A stretch of DNA of 64,000 nucleotides from positions 5,146,001-5,210,000 of the forward strand of contig NC_056758.1 in NCBI RefSeq assembly GCF_018687715.1, given 5' to 3'. Below the pieces are notes generated by a model. The model made no database searches, was not told where the DNA came from, and saw only the letters and a list, made by a program, of their open reading frames with translations. Numbering within the stretch: position 1 is the first letter of the stretch; every line of letters starts with the position of its first letter. Made by a program: the position numbers and the translations under genes. This stretch comes from Carya illinoinensis (Eukaryota > Streptophyta > Magnoliopsida > Fagales > Juglandaceae). Shown here piece by piece: positions 35,632 to 46,484 of the stretch.

Positions 35632-35690
35632 AAGCTGTTGCTGACATTGCGGTTTCCAGATCCCAATCTCTGTGAAGCGTCCACGCTCAG
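35339..35690. promoter_or_regulatory. Probable bidirectional promoter region with (CT)n tract
   Basis: NFS1 reads left from 35,338 and the Glu-rich protein gene reads right, with its leader presumably starting in this region or soon after. The space contains CTCTCT repeats at 35,600-35,629, a Y-patch-like tract common in plant core promoters, and TATAAATTAGTGAG at about 35,562. The exact transcription starts cannot be read from sequence. Confidence 0.4.
35600..35629. repeat. (CT)n microsatellite
   Basis: About 15 CT units lie in the probable leader or promoter of the rightward gene. Confidence 0.85.
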
Positions 35691-36611
35691 GAAGTAAGGA
35701 AGGAAGTAAGCAACATTGCTCGAAATTTCCTCTTGTAGAGCCTTGGGTGAAGTGGCTTAAAGTGCTAATTTTGGCAGCCATTGTTTCAATCTTTGAATCT
35801 TTAATTTTGGTAAAGGTATTTTTGACCAACTTGTCAAGATAAAAGGCTCACTTTTTCTTTCTTGTTTTCTTTTACTCAGAATCGACGGGTGCTTGAGTTC
35901 TTCCGGGTACGTCTCTTTCCAAACAATCTCGTCCCAAATTTGGATTTATGTGATATTTGTTGGTGTCGGATCTTTGGTTCTCTGCTTTCACACACATGTT
36001 TAGATCTGGATGAATTTACTTGCTCTGCTTCTGCATTCCGTTTTACTTATTATATTTCGCCTTCTTTAGATTTCTGTCCTTCGTTCGAGTTTGATACCTG
36101 TGGTTGAACCAAAGTAGGATTTGGTGGTACTGTTGATTCACTTGCATGATTCAAGAAAATGAATTCTTTTATTTTTGGGTCCTGCCGTAGTGGGTGATGT
36201 TGTTCTGGATTGTTGTTCGAGAGTGTGTTCCGGTTTAAATGGAAGGCCGTTTCTCGTCTTTTAAGCACGCATTCCACTTCACATGTAGAGTTTGATTGTA
36301 ATCATTGAACTACTGGTAATGTTCGTTCTCCCTATGTTAATCTTGTATAGATCGGCTTGGTTGAAAATACCTTTGTCATATTTGATATGCTTGAGGAAGT
36401 TTGGAGGATTTAGTTGACTAAGAAGTACTCAACACATCTTAAGACGTTGATAAAATTGGGGAGTTTTCTGGTTAATTGCATACATCAGTCATCAACATTG
36501 GAGCTACTTGATTTGATGGACGTTTCAGCCTTTGAAGCAATTATTGATAGAACTTGAACTTTTGGCAGGTTTTGGGCGAGACTTGCAAGTTGAGACTGAA
36601 AGAAATTCATC

Positions 36612-38264
36612 ATGTTCAGGTCATCGCCTCGTAGGAACCAGAGATCCAAAGGATTCAAGGTGAAGCATGCTCTCCAGATATGCCTTTTGCTTGGTGTTAG
36701 TATCTGGCTGCTTTACCAACTCAGAAACTCTCGAGATAAGAAAGCATCATTTGGCGAGGGTAATAAATCTGTGAGTGAAATTGCAAAGCTGGGGAGAAAG
36801 GACCTCCAACCTCAAGTGGAAGAGCCCACCATTAGAGATGCAAGGCACAAGGAAGAGGAAAATGAAGAAGAAAGCAAGAATGAAGAAGAACAAAACAAGT
36901 TTGAAGAAAGTGATGATGTCGTAAAAGGTCATGGGGACGGTGAGATAGATGTACATGATAAGGATAAAGTCGAAGAGGAAACTGAGCATCGGTGGGATTC
37001 AGTGGATGGAGAAAAAGAGAAGGAAAATGAAGATAATGAGAGTGCAGAGAGCAAAGAGAAGAGTGGAGAAGAGAAGGAGAATGAAGAGAACACGGAGAAG
37101 GGAAGAGAAGGGAAAGAGTCTGAAGAGAGCAATGAGCAGAGTGAAGAGAAGGAGAATGAGGAAAGCAATGAAAAGGAAAGAGAAGTGAAGGCTTTTGAAG
37201 AGAACAAAGAGAACGAAGGTGAAAACAAGGGGTTTGAAGAGAGTAAAGAGAAGGAAAGCAAAGAGAATGAAAATGAAGAGAGCAAAGAGAAGCAAACTGA
37301 AGATAAGGAAAATGAAGAGAGCAAAGATAAGGAGAATGAAGAGATTAAGGAAAATAGAAGCAAGGAGGATCAAGGTGCAGAGAAAAGGGAAGGGAGCAAC
37401 GAAATCCATAGTAGAGAGGAGGCAGCAGAGAAAGATGGTAAGATAGAGGAGCGGGGTACATCTGAAGATCTGGTTCAAGATGGAAGTGACAGGAATAATA
37501 AAGCAAGAGAAGAACAGTACAAAGGGGATGATGCTGCTAGCACGGTAGTACATAATCAAAATATAACAGCCGGAAGTGAGCTAGGCAATTGGGAAAATTC
37601 AAAGGATGCAGAACAGGTTGAAAACAGAGGAAATAATGATTTTGAGCAGGAAAGCAAAACAAATAGCACCGAAGCAGTTGATGCCAACCACAATGACTCT
37701 GAGAAGAGTGTAAGAGAAACTGAAAATTTTGATAATCGTGACTCCACAAATGCTACTAGGAGTGAAGATGGTGGTAGTGAGAGTAGTCAGCCAGAGCTGC
37801 AGAATGGCACCCATGCTAACACCACCCTGCAAAATGTTATCCCACAAGAAACTGAAAAATCTGAACCAGCTGCCAACAATGAGCAACAAAATTCAAGCGA
37901 AACACCTTACACAAGAATGGAGAATGGTGACGTACAAACCGAGTCCAACAGATCTTCAGTAATGGATGGAAACAATGATGTAATTCTAAACACTGTTAAC
38001 AGTGCTGATGCAGGCCAGAATGAGAATGACAACGCTGATCAGAGCAACACAAATAACAACACAGATGCAGGCCAAAAAGAACCAGTTGATTCTCAGGAAG
38101 AGAAAGAGGCATCCTCAAACACATATAGCGATAGCAATGCCAGCCAAAATGATCAAGTTGATTCATCCATCTCTCAAGAGGAGAAAGAGGCTCGTACTGA
38201 TTTGGAAACTTTGCCGGAGACCACAACTCAAGGGCATAACAACGATGACACAGCTGCGGAGTGA
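36612..38264 (+). CDS. Glu/Lys/Asn-rich membrane-anchored protein of unknown function
   Basis: An intact 550-codon frame starts at ATG 36,612. Residues 1-18 are basic (SSPRRNQRSKGFKVKH). Residues 19-38 form one hydrophobic segment (ALQICLLLGVSIWLLYQL), fitting a type II signal anchor. The rest is low complexity. About residues 75-260 are repeats of ESKEKENEE type with Lys and Glu, probably helical. The C-terminal half is rich in Asn, Ser, Asp and Gln with several N-glycosylation sequons (NST, NGT, NIT, NAT). Plant homologues are usually labelled uncharacterised or dentin sialophosphoprotein-like on composition alone. The leader probably contains one or more introns; a good acceptor, TTTGGCAG, ends at about 36,570. 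Cellular role is not predictable. Codon use and frame integrity support a real gene. Confidence 0.85.
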   Translation: MFRSSPRRNQRSKGFKVKHALQICLLLGVSIWLLYQLRNSRDKKASFGEGNKSVSEIAKLGRKDLQPQVEEPTIRDARHKEEENEEESKNEEEQNKFEESDDVVKGHGDGEIDVHDKDKVEEETEHRWDSVDGEKEKENEDNESAESKEKSGEEKENEENTEKGREGKESEESNEQSEEKENEESNEKEREVKAFEENKENEGENKGFEESKEKESKENENEESKEKQTEDKENEESKDKENEEIKENRSKEDQGAEKREGSNEIHSREEAAEKDGKIEERGTSEDLVQDGSDRNNKAREEQYKGDDAASTVVHNQNITAGSELGNWENSKDAEQVENRGNNDFEQESKTNSTEAVDANHNDSEKSVRETENFDNRDSTNATRSEDGGSESSQPELQNGTHANTTLQNVIPQETEKSEPAANNEQQNSSETPYTRMENGDVQTESNRSSVMDGNNDVILNTVNSADAGQNENDNADQSNTNNNTDAGQKEPVDSQEEKEASSNTYSDSNASQNDQVDSSISQEEKEARTDLETLPETTTQGHNNDDTAAE

Positions 38265-39708
38265 CATTTCTATGAAATTTTCGTCGTTGCAACCTTTCCA
38301 CGTTCATTTACATCTCTCTCTCACTCGTCCTTTCTACTTGAGGCCATCAAACCTGTTGTGCTTTGCTTGTTGTGCTCAATGTCTAAGAAAATACCATCTG
38401 AGTTTTGTGAAACAATTAAAGAAGATTTAGGTTTCAATACAGATTAACTTGTTTGATATTCCGAATAATCCTATAATTCAGGATGTTTCAATGGGATGAA
38501 TTTATTGCTGGCTTTATTTCCATTTTGTTCAGGGCAAGCTGATTTTTATGGATGTTGCATGGTACATCAGAAGAAAACCAAATATATTTGCCTGTTGAAT
38601 GTTCGTCAGAATCCTCCTATTAACTTCGAAACAGAAGACAGCCACTTTTCGTTAATTTTCCTTAAAGTAAAAGCATGCCAGTGTAGATGGGAACTGCAAG
38701 CGCACATTGAGCCGTCTCCGTAAATCCTCTGCTTCGGTTGCAAGGACGATTCAGTCCAACCCTCATGTTAGCCTGAATATGACGTGCAAACCTAGTGATT
38801 TAACAAGGTCTCGTCCTAGATGGATCATTTGGACCCTAAATGTTGACATAAGCGCTGTTTTTTCAGTTCTTATCTATTTTTCTTGTGTTTACTTTCTTTT
38901 TCCTTTTCCTTTTGTTTCTTTTGGGTAAGAAATTTATTTACGTTGCAATTGAAAATTGACCATGGAGCAGACTTATGGTGGCAAGTGCTTGCTTAACGCC
39001 TAGGCAGTTACTCTCCATATGCATCAGATGGTCAGACTGGAAAGTAACTTTGTACCTTGTTGACATATACGCAGGAGCCAGCACCATCAAGCTTATCCAA
39101 CTGAAGCATCTCAAGGTCCCATATTTTCGTCTATCGTGAATAACGAAATCTCACCCCTATATTAAGCCTCTTCATTTTTTCCATCTGGTTTCGTCTTGTT
39201 TAAAACGTGAAGCAAAGTCCCCATTTTTTCGTCTCACCCCTTAATGGAAGGATGCCATTCATATCTATTCCTTTTGAAACTAACAAAATTTCACCTCTGG
39301 CAATATACCTCAAATGCAAAAACCTCTAACAATTTAACGTCCATTCGCTAAAAGATATTTAAACCAACTGCAACTGCAACGATTAAAGCAATCAGCTCAT
39401 AGGCAAACCATACTCTCCATCATCGATTTTATTTAGCTGCTAAAAGAGTGTTCACAACAAAGGATATAAACAAGTACTAAACAACTTGTCGCTTGCAAGT
39501 ATTAAGCCACTATTGATAATGTACAAAAAGATGCTATCAAAAAAGAAAATAATGCACAGATAGAGCGAGAGCTATCATCAACATCCGGAGGTAGTACAGT
39601 ACAACCTGACAGAACGAGGACTGTGCTAAACACAAAGGTTCTGGAAAATATCCCCTTGTTGGGCTATGAATGTCTTAGTTTTTTTTTATACGTAGGGCTA
39701 TGAATGTC
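38265..39708. other. 3' UTR of the Glu-rich gene and intergenic DNA
   Basis: The first several hundred bases are probably 3' untranslated region of the gene ending at 38,264. The region then runs to the 3' end of COX6A, which is transcribed from the other strand, so the two genes converge. Only short unrecognisable open frames are present. Confidence 0.4.
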
Positions 39709-42427
39709 TTAGTGGTGGTGCTTCTTCTCAAAAAGCCCATCTGGACCTGGATCCCACAAAAGAAACATATCAGATAGAAATACGAGCCTGTGATGAACAG
39801 AATTAATAATAAGATATACTAATATTTTATATTTAGGAAAGAAAACTCAGTGTTGATCTTCTTTTAATCAGCTCCATAGCCTCAAAAAGGCTAGTCAATT
39901 AATAAGCTTCCCTAAAATAATTTATAAATCCCAATTTCACCAAGTAGCCAATGAGAAACTTCACACCCATTACTACCTTTAGATCCTACTCACTCTCTGT
40001 TGCTTATTCATATTCCCAATGTGGGATTGGGGCGGTACACATTGAACCAAAACTTAGGGGTTTAGTGGGTTTGGCAATGAGAAATATGATTAACCCTACT
40101 GCTCAACCACCCCCCTCCCCCAATCCAAAAAGAAATAAAAAATGCTTTAGGTTTCTTACACACCAAAAAGAGAATAAAAATCCGATACCCAGCCCAACTC
40201 CTATACACGCCATCATATCTTTTCTTGCGGGGATATGGTACAATCTTGTTATGCATGGCCATAGTCACAAGTTCTGCTTGGCCACTGAGAATTCTCATAT
40301 GAGAATTTTGAGTTTTAAGATTAAATATTAAAATATTATATTTTAATATTATTATTATTTTGGGATTTGAAAAAGTTGAATTGTTTATTATATTTTATAT
40401 GGGGATTTGGAAAAGTTGTAATGATGAGATGAGAATTTTGTGTTTGAGATGAAAATTTTCAATAGCCAAACAGTGCCTAATTGCTCTCATGGGTTGCACC
40501 TCTTTCAGTGCTTGCGTATCTCAAAAGAAAAATTATGGACACCTGAAGTCCCACACATCACAAACAACTTGACCTTGTAACTAGCAGATCACTACAGATG
40601 AGATGCCATTGGCTTCCATTTGGATGACCACAATGCATCTCATGACTTTGATTTAATTAAAAGTAGTTTATCCACTTCCCAATCTACTAGACAAGGCTGC
40701 TCATCACTCTAGATACTGTTGATGAAACGTCAACCTCCGACTGTGAAGACGTAAAATAAGCTGTTTTGCCAAATGAAGCAACCGAGAGCAAACAGCTCAA
40801 TACTACAAGAAGGTGACCAAAACAAAGATGCAACTAATAAAACAACGAAATCATAGCATCCCATAATTGACATCAAACAGAGGGAAAAACTAAGCAGATG
40901 CAGCAACATTAACAGTAAAATTAAAATAATGGCTTTTATTTGCTTTTTTCTTATCCAAAAATAAAAAATAAAAAGTTTGCTACTGAAAACAATCAACTGA
41001 TTTAGTAATCCCGTGTACTTGGGCTTTTGCCTATCCTTACAATCAATAAAATCTTATTTAACAATAAAAAATAAATAAACTGATTTAGTAATGATGTTAG
41101 AAAACATACCCCATGGAAACTCTTTGTTGCGAATGTGCAAATATGGGTATGGCTGCAAACATAGACATGACAATAGAAAATTGGGTAATGTCACATGAAA
41201 AAAGGATTTGAGATTGAATGTAAAATGAATGGGAAAAATCCGATAAAACCATTGTACAAAGTAACTAGCAGAATCTTCAAGTTATAACTAATAATTCTGG
41301 TTCCATGTTTAATGTAAAAAATGTTCAGGCATCTTCCATGGATCAGATGTAACAACAACAATCAGAGAAGTCAGATGGGTAAATAAGAAAGCTTACAGGA
41401 GGCTCTTCATGGTGGGGATGACCCTTTGATAGGTTATAAATGGCCAAAACAGTACATGTTGCTATGCCAACATATGTTATCTTTTCCCATTTTTCTGCCT
41501 CGCCTGTAAAGATTACATAAGTTGAAAGCGATTAGAATAAATAACAAAACTGAAAAAAGGTCATTAAATATGTGTTGATTTTAAAGCTATATGTTTCCTC
41601 ACCAAAGCAATTGGAATGACAAGAAATTCATGTTTACCCATTTTCAGCTGCACGTATTATTAAAAGAAAGCGCGCACTAAACCAACAATATAAGAAAAAC
41701 TAGACCCTAATATCATATATGCTATCCCAAAATAAAAAGAACCTTAATTTATTTCGAATTGAGATAGCAATTTGGAATATTAGAATATCCGACCCTAACT
41801 AGTTGGGATAAACTCTTTCACAGTATAAAACAGTTTTTTTTTTCAAGTTTCATAATAAGAGGAACTCAACTAAACTATAATTTTATTGGCAATCAAAATT
41901 CCTTTCTTTTTCCCTAATTTCCTCGACAAATGATATTTGGGTCCAAAAACATTAGGCAGAAAAAACCCAAACCATTTTAAATCTGATAAACATACACGAA
42001 ACCTAACTACAATCCCCGATTTTGCAATACAATTTTTTTTTTAATGGCACCGGGTGTCCATAAACAGCGTCTCGACTAATCCCGAACACACAGATGCTCA
42101 GCAAGGAGTTACCTGCAAATGGATAACTCAAGAAAAAAATACCCAGTCCGATGGCCTTGTTCGCACCCAAGGGGATTTGAACCTTAAATCATCTGGGGAG
42201 CAAAATCCCAAACCCAAGACCTTTACCACTTGAGCCAACCCCTAGGGTTTTGCAGTACAATTAATAAAACCTTTGATCCGGAGAATCGTTCCGCGAGTCA
42301 AAACCCAGATAAATCAAAACCCCTGATATTTACCATAACTCTAATGAATTCGAATGCGAAGGGATGAATCAGAATTACAAACAACATAAATTAGATCATA
42401 TTTGCAACGTAAAAAAAAAAGATCAAC

Positions 42428-42485
<58 letters not shown>

Positions 42486-42615
42486 GGGGGGGGGATTCAC
42501 GAGCGTCGTCGTGGCGAGCAGAGGAGGAAAAGTTGCGCTTGACAGGGGCAGAAGGTCGTGAGCCACCGCGCAAAGCGGTTCTAAGAAGACTGGATCTGAC
42601 CATAGCCATCGCCAT
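39709..42615 (-). CDS. COX6A: Cytochrome c oxidase subunit 6a, mitochondrial (four exons)
   Basis: This small nuclear-encoded subunit of complex IV sits in the inner mitochondrial membrane. The spliced frame is 42,615-42,501, 41,503-41,397, 41,152-41,110 and 39,746-39,709; these give 303 nt and 100 residues. Every junction has GT-AG (GTGAAT, GTAAGC and GTATGT donors; acceptors TTTACAG, TTTGCAG, ATCCAG). The N-terminus MAMAMVRSSLLRTALRGG with RNFSSSARH is a presequence. The mature part has EAEKWEKITYVGIATC with one membrane helix at about residues 46-64, then SKGHPHHEEPP, YPYLHIRNKEFPWG and the His-rich end LFEKKHHH. Intron 1 holds a SINE (42,034-42,247) and a GT/GA/G-run repeat only 7 bp from the first donor. 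Intron 3 (1.36 kb) holds a MITE. A copia element starts about 195 bp upstream. Confidence 0.95.
40278..40470. repeat. MITE, family E, copy 1, in COX6A intron 3
   Basis: Terminal inverted repeats of about 21 bp are visible: TTGGCCACTGAGAATTCTCAT at the left, and the reverse complement of the right end reads TTGGCTATTGAAAATTTTCAT. The inside is AT-rich with GGGATTTGAAAAAGTTGAAT. A related sequence lies at 51,754-51,928. Confidence 0.65.
42034..42247 (-). mobile_element. tRNA-derived SINE, copy 2, in COX6A intron 1
   Basis: On the minus strand it begins CCCTAGGGGTTGGCTCAAGTG (box A region GGCTCAAGTGG) with box B GGTTCAAATCC about 55 bp later, and ends in an A-rich tail. A 14-bp target duplication with one mismatch flanks it: TTTTGCAATACAAT (42,020-42,033) and TTTTGCAGTACAAT (42,248-42,261). 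It is in the sense orientation relative to COX6A. Confidence 0.85.
42428..42494. repeat. (GT)n(GA)n microsatellite and G run
   Basis: About 11 GT units, about 14 GA units and a run of 12 G follow one another. They lie in COX6A intron 1, with the G run ending 6 bp before the exon 1 donor on the transcribed side. Confidence 0.9.
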
Positions 42616-42857
42616 TTCTTAAGCTACACTCGCTGTTTCAGTTCTGAATTCGGAAACCTTTTTCTAGTTGTCACCATTCAGCTTGAACAGTAAAGAGGCA
42701 GTGGCAAGTGCGAACAGAAAGAGAGCAAAATTAGTGTCGGGGTGAGGACCGACTTGGGTGAGTCAAGAGGATTGTATAGTAATTTTTCATACCTTATAAA
42801 TAGTAGTAAATGTTTTAACGAGGTATATTTTTTAAATATGGTCATTTAAAGGGGAAG

Positions 42858-43100
42858 TGTTATAAACTATCTTGAATTGTATAACCATATTTAACTAGCC
42901 GTCATATGCATAGTACATAGTACTAACATAGTGAGCTAGCCGTCAAATGTATAGTGCTAGTCGTCAAAAGCATAGTCTCTTTTATAATCCTATATATATG
43001 GGTATATTGATGTTATATGATAGACAGATCAATAAGAGAATCTCCTCTCCCGTTCTCTCTCAATCTCTTGAAACTCTCTCTTTTCATTCAGTTCATAACA
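42858..43100 (+). repeat. 5' LTR of copia copy 4
   Basis: It matches 51,415-51,657 with few differences and the same length of 243 bp. A TATATATATGGGTATATTGATG segment in it marks the probable U3/R promoter region. Confidence 0.92.
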
Positions 43101-43306
43101 CATTATCAGCACGATGCTTGAAAAATCTTTCACCTCCCAGCTCCCATTTCTCTCTTTCGAAATTGGTTGCACATCAAAGTAGCTTTTCTGCAACTTTTCC
43201 TGCAAGCTTAATGGATCGATCATGGAGCGTGTACAATACCACAAGTTGATCTAGTTTCGGCCTGCGCCAGCGATTCAGATTTGAAAATCGCCTGCAAGAC
43301 TCTCGC

Positions 43307-46300
43307 TGTGACGCCCCCAAATTCCGTTTGGGATCGGACGGACATTTGAAGCGTCGAAACATGCAACACAAAGTTACCTGCCCCCGTTCATGACATATAA
43401 GATGCAATATTCCTAACATGCATCTAACAATATGCAATATTCGCAGCGGATAAATTTTTTCTTTAGCAATACTATGCACCAAATTGAAAATATCCCAAAT
43501 GCTTAAAACATACTTCATACATAAAAATCCATTGAACAACTAAGATCACAACACTAGTCCAAAATGGTTATGATCCAAAAAGTAGTAGAGATGCAACTCA
43601 ATCGTACAAGTAGTAATTTACGTTAATTACTATATCAACATTTATGTCGCACCGTCACTTAGTCAACTGTGTCTAGTTGATCAGCTCCTGATTCTCCTTC
43701 AGGTCCTATAACAAGATCTACCATTCGGGGGGAATGGTAGTTGGGACTATCAAAGTGAGATTTGATTACAAATCTCAGCAAGTTAACAAAAAACTTCCAT
43801 ACAGACTAATGATACATGTATGACAGTAAAAGCATAAATGCATAATCAAATTCATAAGTAATTAAAGTATAACTTAGCGTACAACATAGCATAATTGACA
43901 TAGCTTAAATTGAATCATGAACTGAACTTGACTTGACATGAACTTGATCTGAAACTTGACTTAGCATGAACTTGCTCTGAAACTTGAATTAACATGAAAA
44001 ATACATACTCCACAGTTGTTGTGGCCCCATGTATTCTACACAAATTTGACTTAACATTAAAAATACATACTCCATAGTTGTTGTGGCCCCATGTATTCTA
44101 CATAAACTTGACTTAACATGAAAAATACATACTCCACAGTTGTTGTGGCCCCATGTATTCTACGTGTAAATACATACTCCACAGTTGTTGTGGCCCCATG
44201 TATTCTACGTGTAAATACATACTCCACAGTTGTTGTGGCCCCATGTATTCTACACAAACTTAATGTACTCAAGATGAAACGTGACTTGAACATAACTTGA
44301 AATACATGACCAACTTGAGATAGAAACATTTCGTAACATGGCATAACATATAATAGACAACATATTTAACATGACATACTTGCAACAGTGAATATTACAT
44401 GACTTGACATACATGTAATAGATGGCATACTTAGCATGACGTACTTGTAATGTACAGTAATACATAACAGAATATATTATGTAACAGATAAAAATTGATG
44501 ACAGAATAAATTCTGTATAATAAACAATTACGTGATAACTTGGCGTGGCATGACATATATGATAACACACATACATACACTATAGTTCTTTTACTTAGCA
44601 CACATACACAGTAGACTGCTAGTAAGTTAAAAGCTAACTTACCTCGATCTCCGCGTTTCTTATAAAACCTCAAGCGCGATCACGAGGAACTGTAATTAGT
44701 GATTCTAAAAGTTAGTACTAAATCACTAATAATTTGAAATATGGAAAAATACTAACTTAAAGAGTAAAATTTCCATTTTACTTCCTACATGTAGGAAAAT
44801 GACCGTTTTACCCATAACTTAAGGATTTTGCATACTAACTCCAAAAGTCACCAAAATTTACATGCCTCATGTAAATTTTATCCTCAACTCAAATATCAAT
44901 TTAGAAAAATTTAAAACTAATCACAACTATTAAAACTCCATAGGGCCGAAATTCTCATATGCTATTTCTATTGATTTTTGTTTCTAACTTGTTTTGATCA
45001 ACCTTTTGATCTATGACTTATAAATATGTGATCTTCAAACCAAACCATCACATGGTTTAAAAAGATGTCCTAAAACATATATAAGCTTCTAATTCAAGAT
45101 CACATGGTTAAAAATTAACCAAAACATAAATTTAGCCAAGAACATCCACACTTTGGCTTATCTGAATATCTCTTTGTATAAAATTTCATATCTTTGAAAC
45201 TAACATCAAATATCTTCAAAATAATAATATAACATGTATATAAGATGCTTAGGATCCTCCAATAAAATTATCAAAATCATTAGAATAGGTTTAGACCACC
45301 AAAGAGTTAAACTTTCTCAAAATAGAAACTGTTTTTCTTCTTCCAGTTTCTAAGTTTCTAAATCTAAGCAAATATTTCATCAAAACCTTCAATCATGCAA
45401 AAATCCTCAACCAATAGTCATATATACATGTTAACAATACTCCATAAAAATTTCGGACCAATATCTATCCATTAGCTTGGTCAAAAACTCCAAACTATAA
45501 CATATTCTCCAGTTTATCTCCCAGAATGACCTTTCTATAGTTTACATAATATTTGACTGACCAAATGATCTTCAAATGGGGCAAATAAGATATCCATGTA
45601 AACTAGACTAAAAAAGGAACAACTTATATGAAGGAGACTTTATGATAAAACACTTACAACAGCTTCAAAATGGGCATGCAAAAGAACTCCTAAAAGCTGT
45701 CCGAGAGAGAATGTTTGATATTCTTTTAAAGAAACGTGTAAATGAAGATAAGTTCATGGGTGATGGCTGGAGATGCTTATGGAAGAGATAAGGGAGATGA
45801 TAAGGCTGGAGTTGAGAGTTGAGTGTGGTTTTCTCCTACCCAAAATATTTATAAAATATTATCTCAAAATATTCTATCCAATAATATCTATAAAAAATCA
45901 GCTCAATATATTTTCCAAATGTGGAGTAGACTTGGAAGAGTAAGGTGGCTAAAATCTTTCTATGTGTATTTTAAATCTCTATTCTTTAAGATATTTTCCA
46001 AATGTGTATTTTGCTTAGGTGTCATGATCTCACACCTTGATTTCCTTCACAATTCCATCTAATGGTTTCTCTTTGTGCCAAGTATCTAATACTATTCATT
46101 ATGTGTGGTTAAGATCTTGCCAAGTGTCCAAATAAAATATCGCTATCCTAATTTGGACATTTCACACTATGATTTTGAAAACACTGCGCTCAGTACATTT
46201 ACCAAGGTTACTATTCACTCCAAAAATAAACGTAATAAACTTAGTACTGAAAAATTCTAAATATTTAATTAAGCCTAGTGGTGTAGACTATAATGTATTC

Positions 46301-46484
46301 TGACACTTTTAACTATCTCAAATAATTAAAATCGCATTTCTAGTACCATAGTGAGTGATAATACTAACTATGTTGACAGGCTAAAATTTATGCGATTAGT
46401 CGATTCGTGTAAACTTACAGAGTTTTCACGAGGTTCCTAAAGTCAATAGAAATTCCTTAATTGAATTTCTAGCGGGCTGTTACA
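43307..46484 (+). mobile_element. Long gypsy-type solo LTR, 3,178 bp
   Basis: It starts TGTGACGCCCCC and ends GCGGGCTGTTACA, with perfect 5-bp target duplications CTCGC at 43,302-43,306 and 46,485-46,489. No gag or pol is present. An array of short tandem repeats lies at 43,998-44,260. It interrupts the captured U2AF35 fragment, so it is younger than that capture. The type of start (TGTRACGCC) is shared with the elements at 3,804 and 16,522. Gypsy assignment rests on size and terminal sequence. Confidence 0.85.
43998..44260. repeat. Five tandem repeats with a CCACA-TGTGG hairpin core
   Basis: Five copies of AAATACATACTCCACAGTTG followed by TTGTGGCCCCATGTATTCTAC occur. The first two have a period of about 61 bp and the next of about 45 bp. 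Each unit contains the small inverted repeat CCACA/TGTGG. The copies are almost identical except for a single C-to-T in the second. Confidence 0.9.

Noticed and set aside
36749..38307. Long Leu/Phe/Ser-rich frames antisense to the Glu-rich gene
   Set aside because: GAA/GAG repeats read backwards give open Leu/Phe/Ser frames; the plus-strand frame is the only one with an ATG, a membrane anchor and full-length integrity.
42858..43100. Left LTR of copia copy 4 as a solo LTR
   Set aside because: It is followed by a primer-binding site and pairs in length and sequence with the LTR at 51,415, with GTAAA on the outer sides.
43998..44260. CRISPR-like array of regular repeats
   Set aside because: The units are tandem LTR repeats without unique spacers, in a plant genome context.
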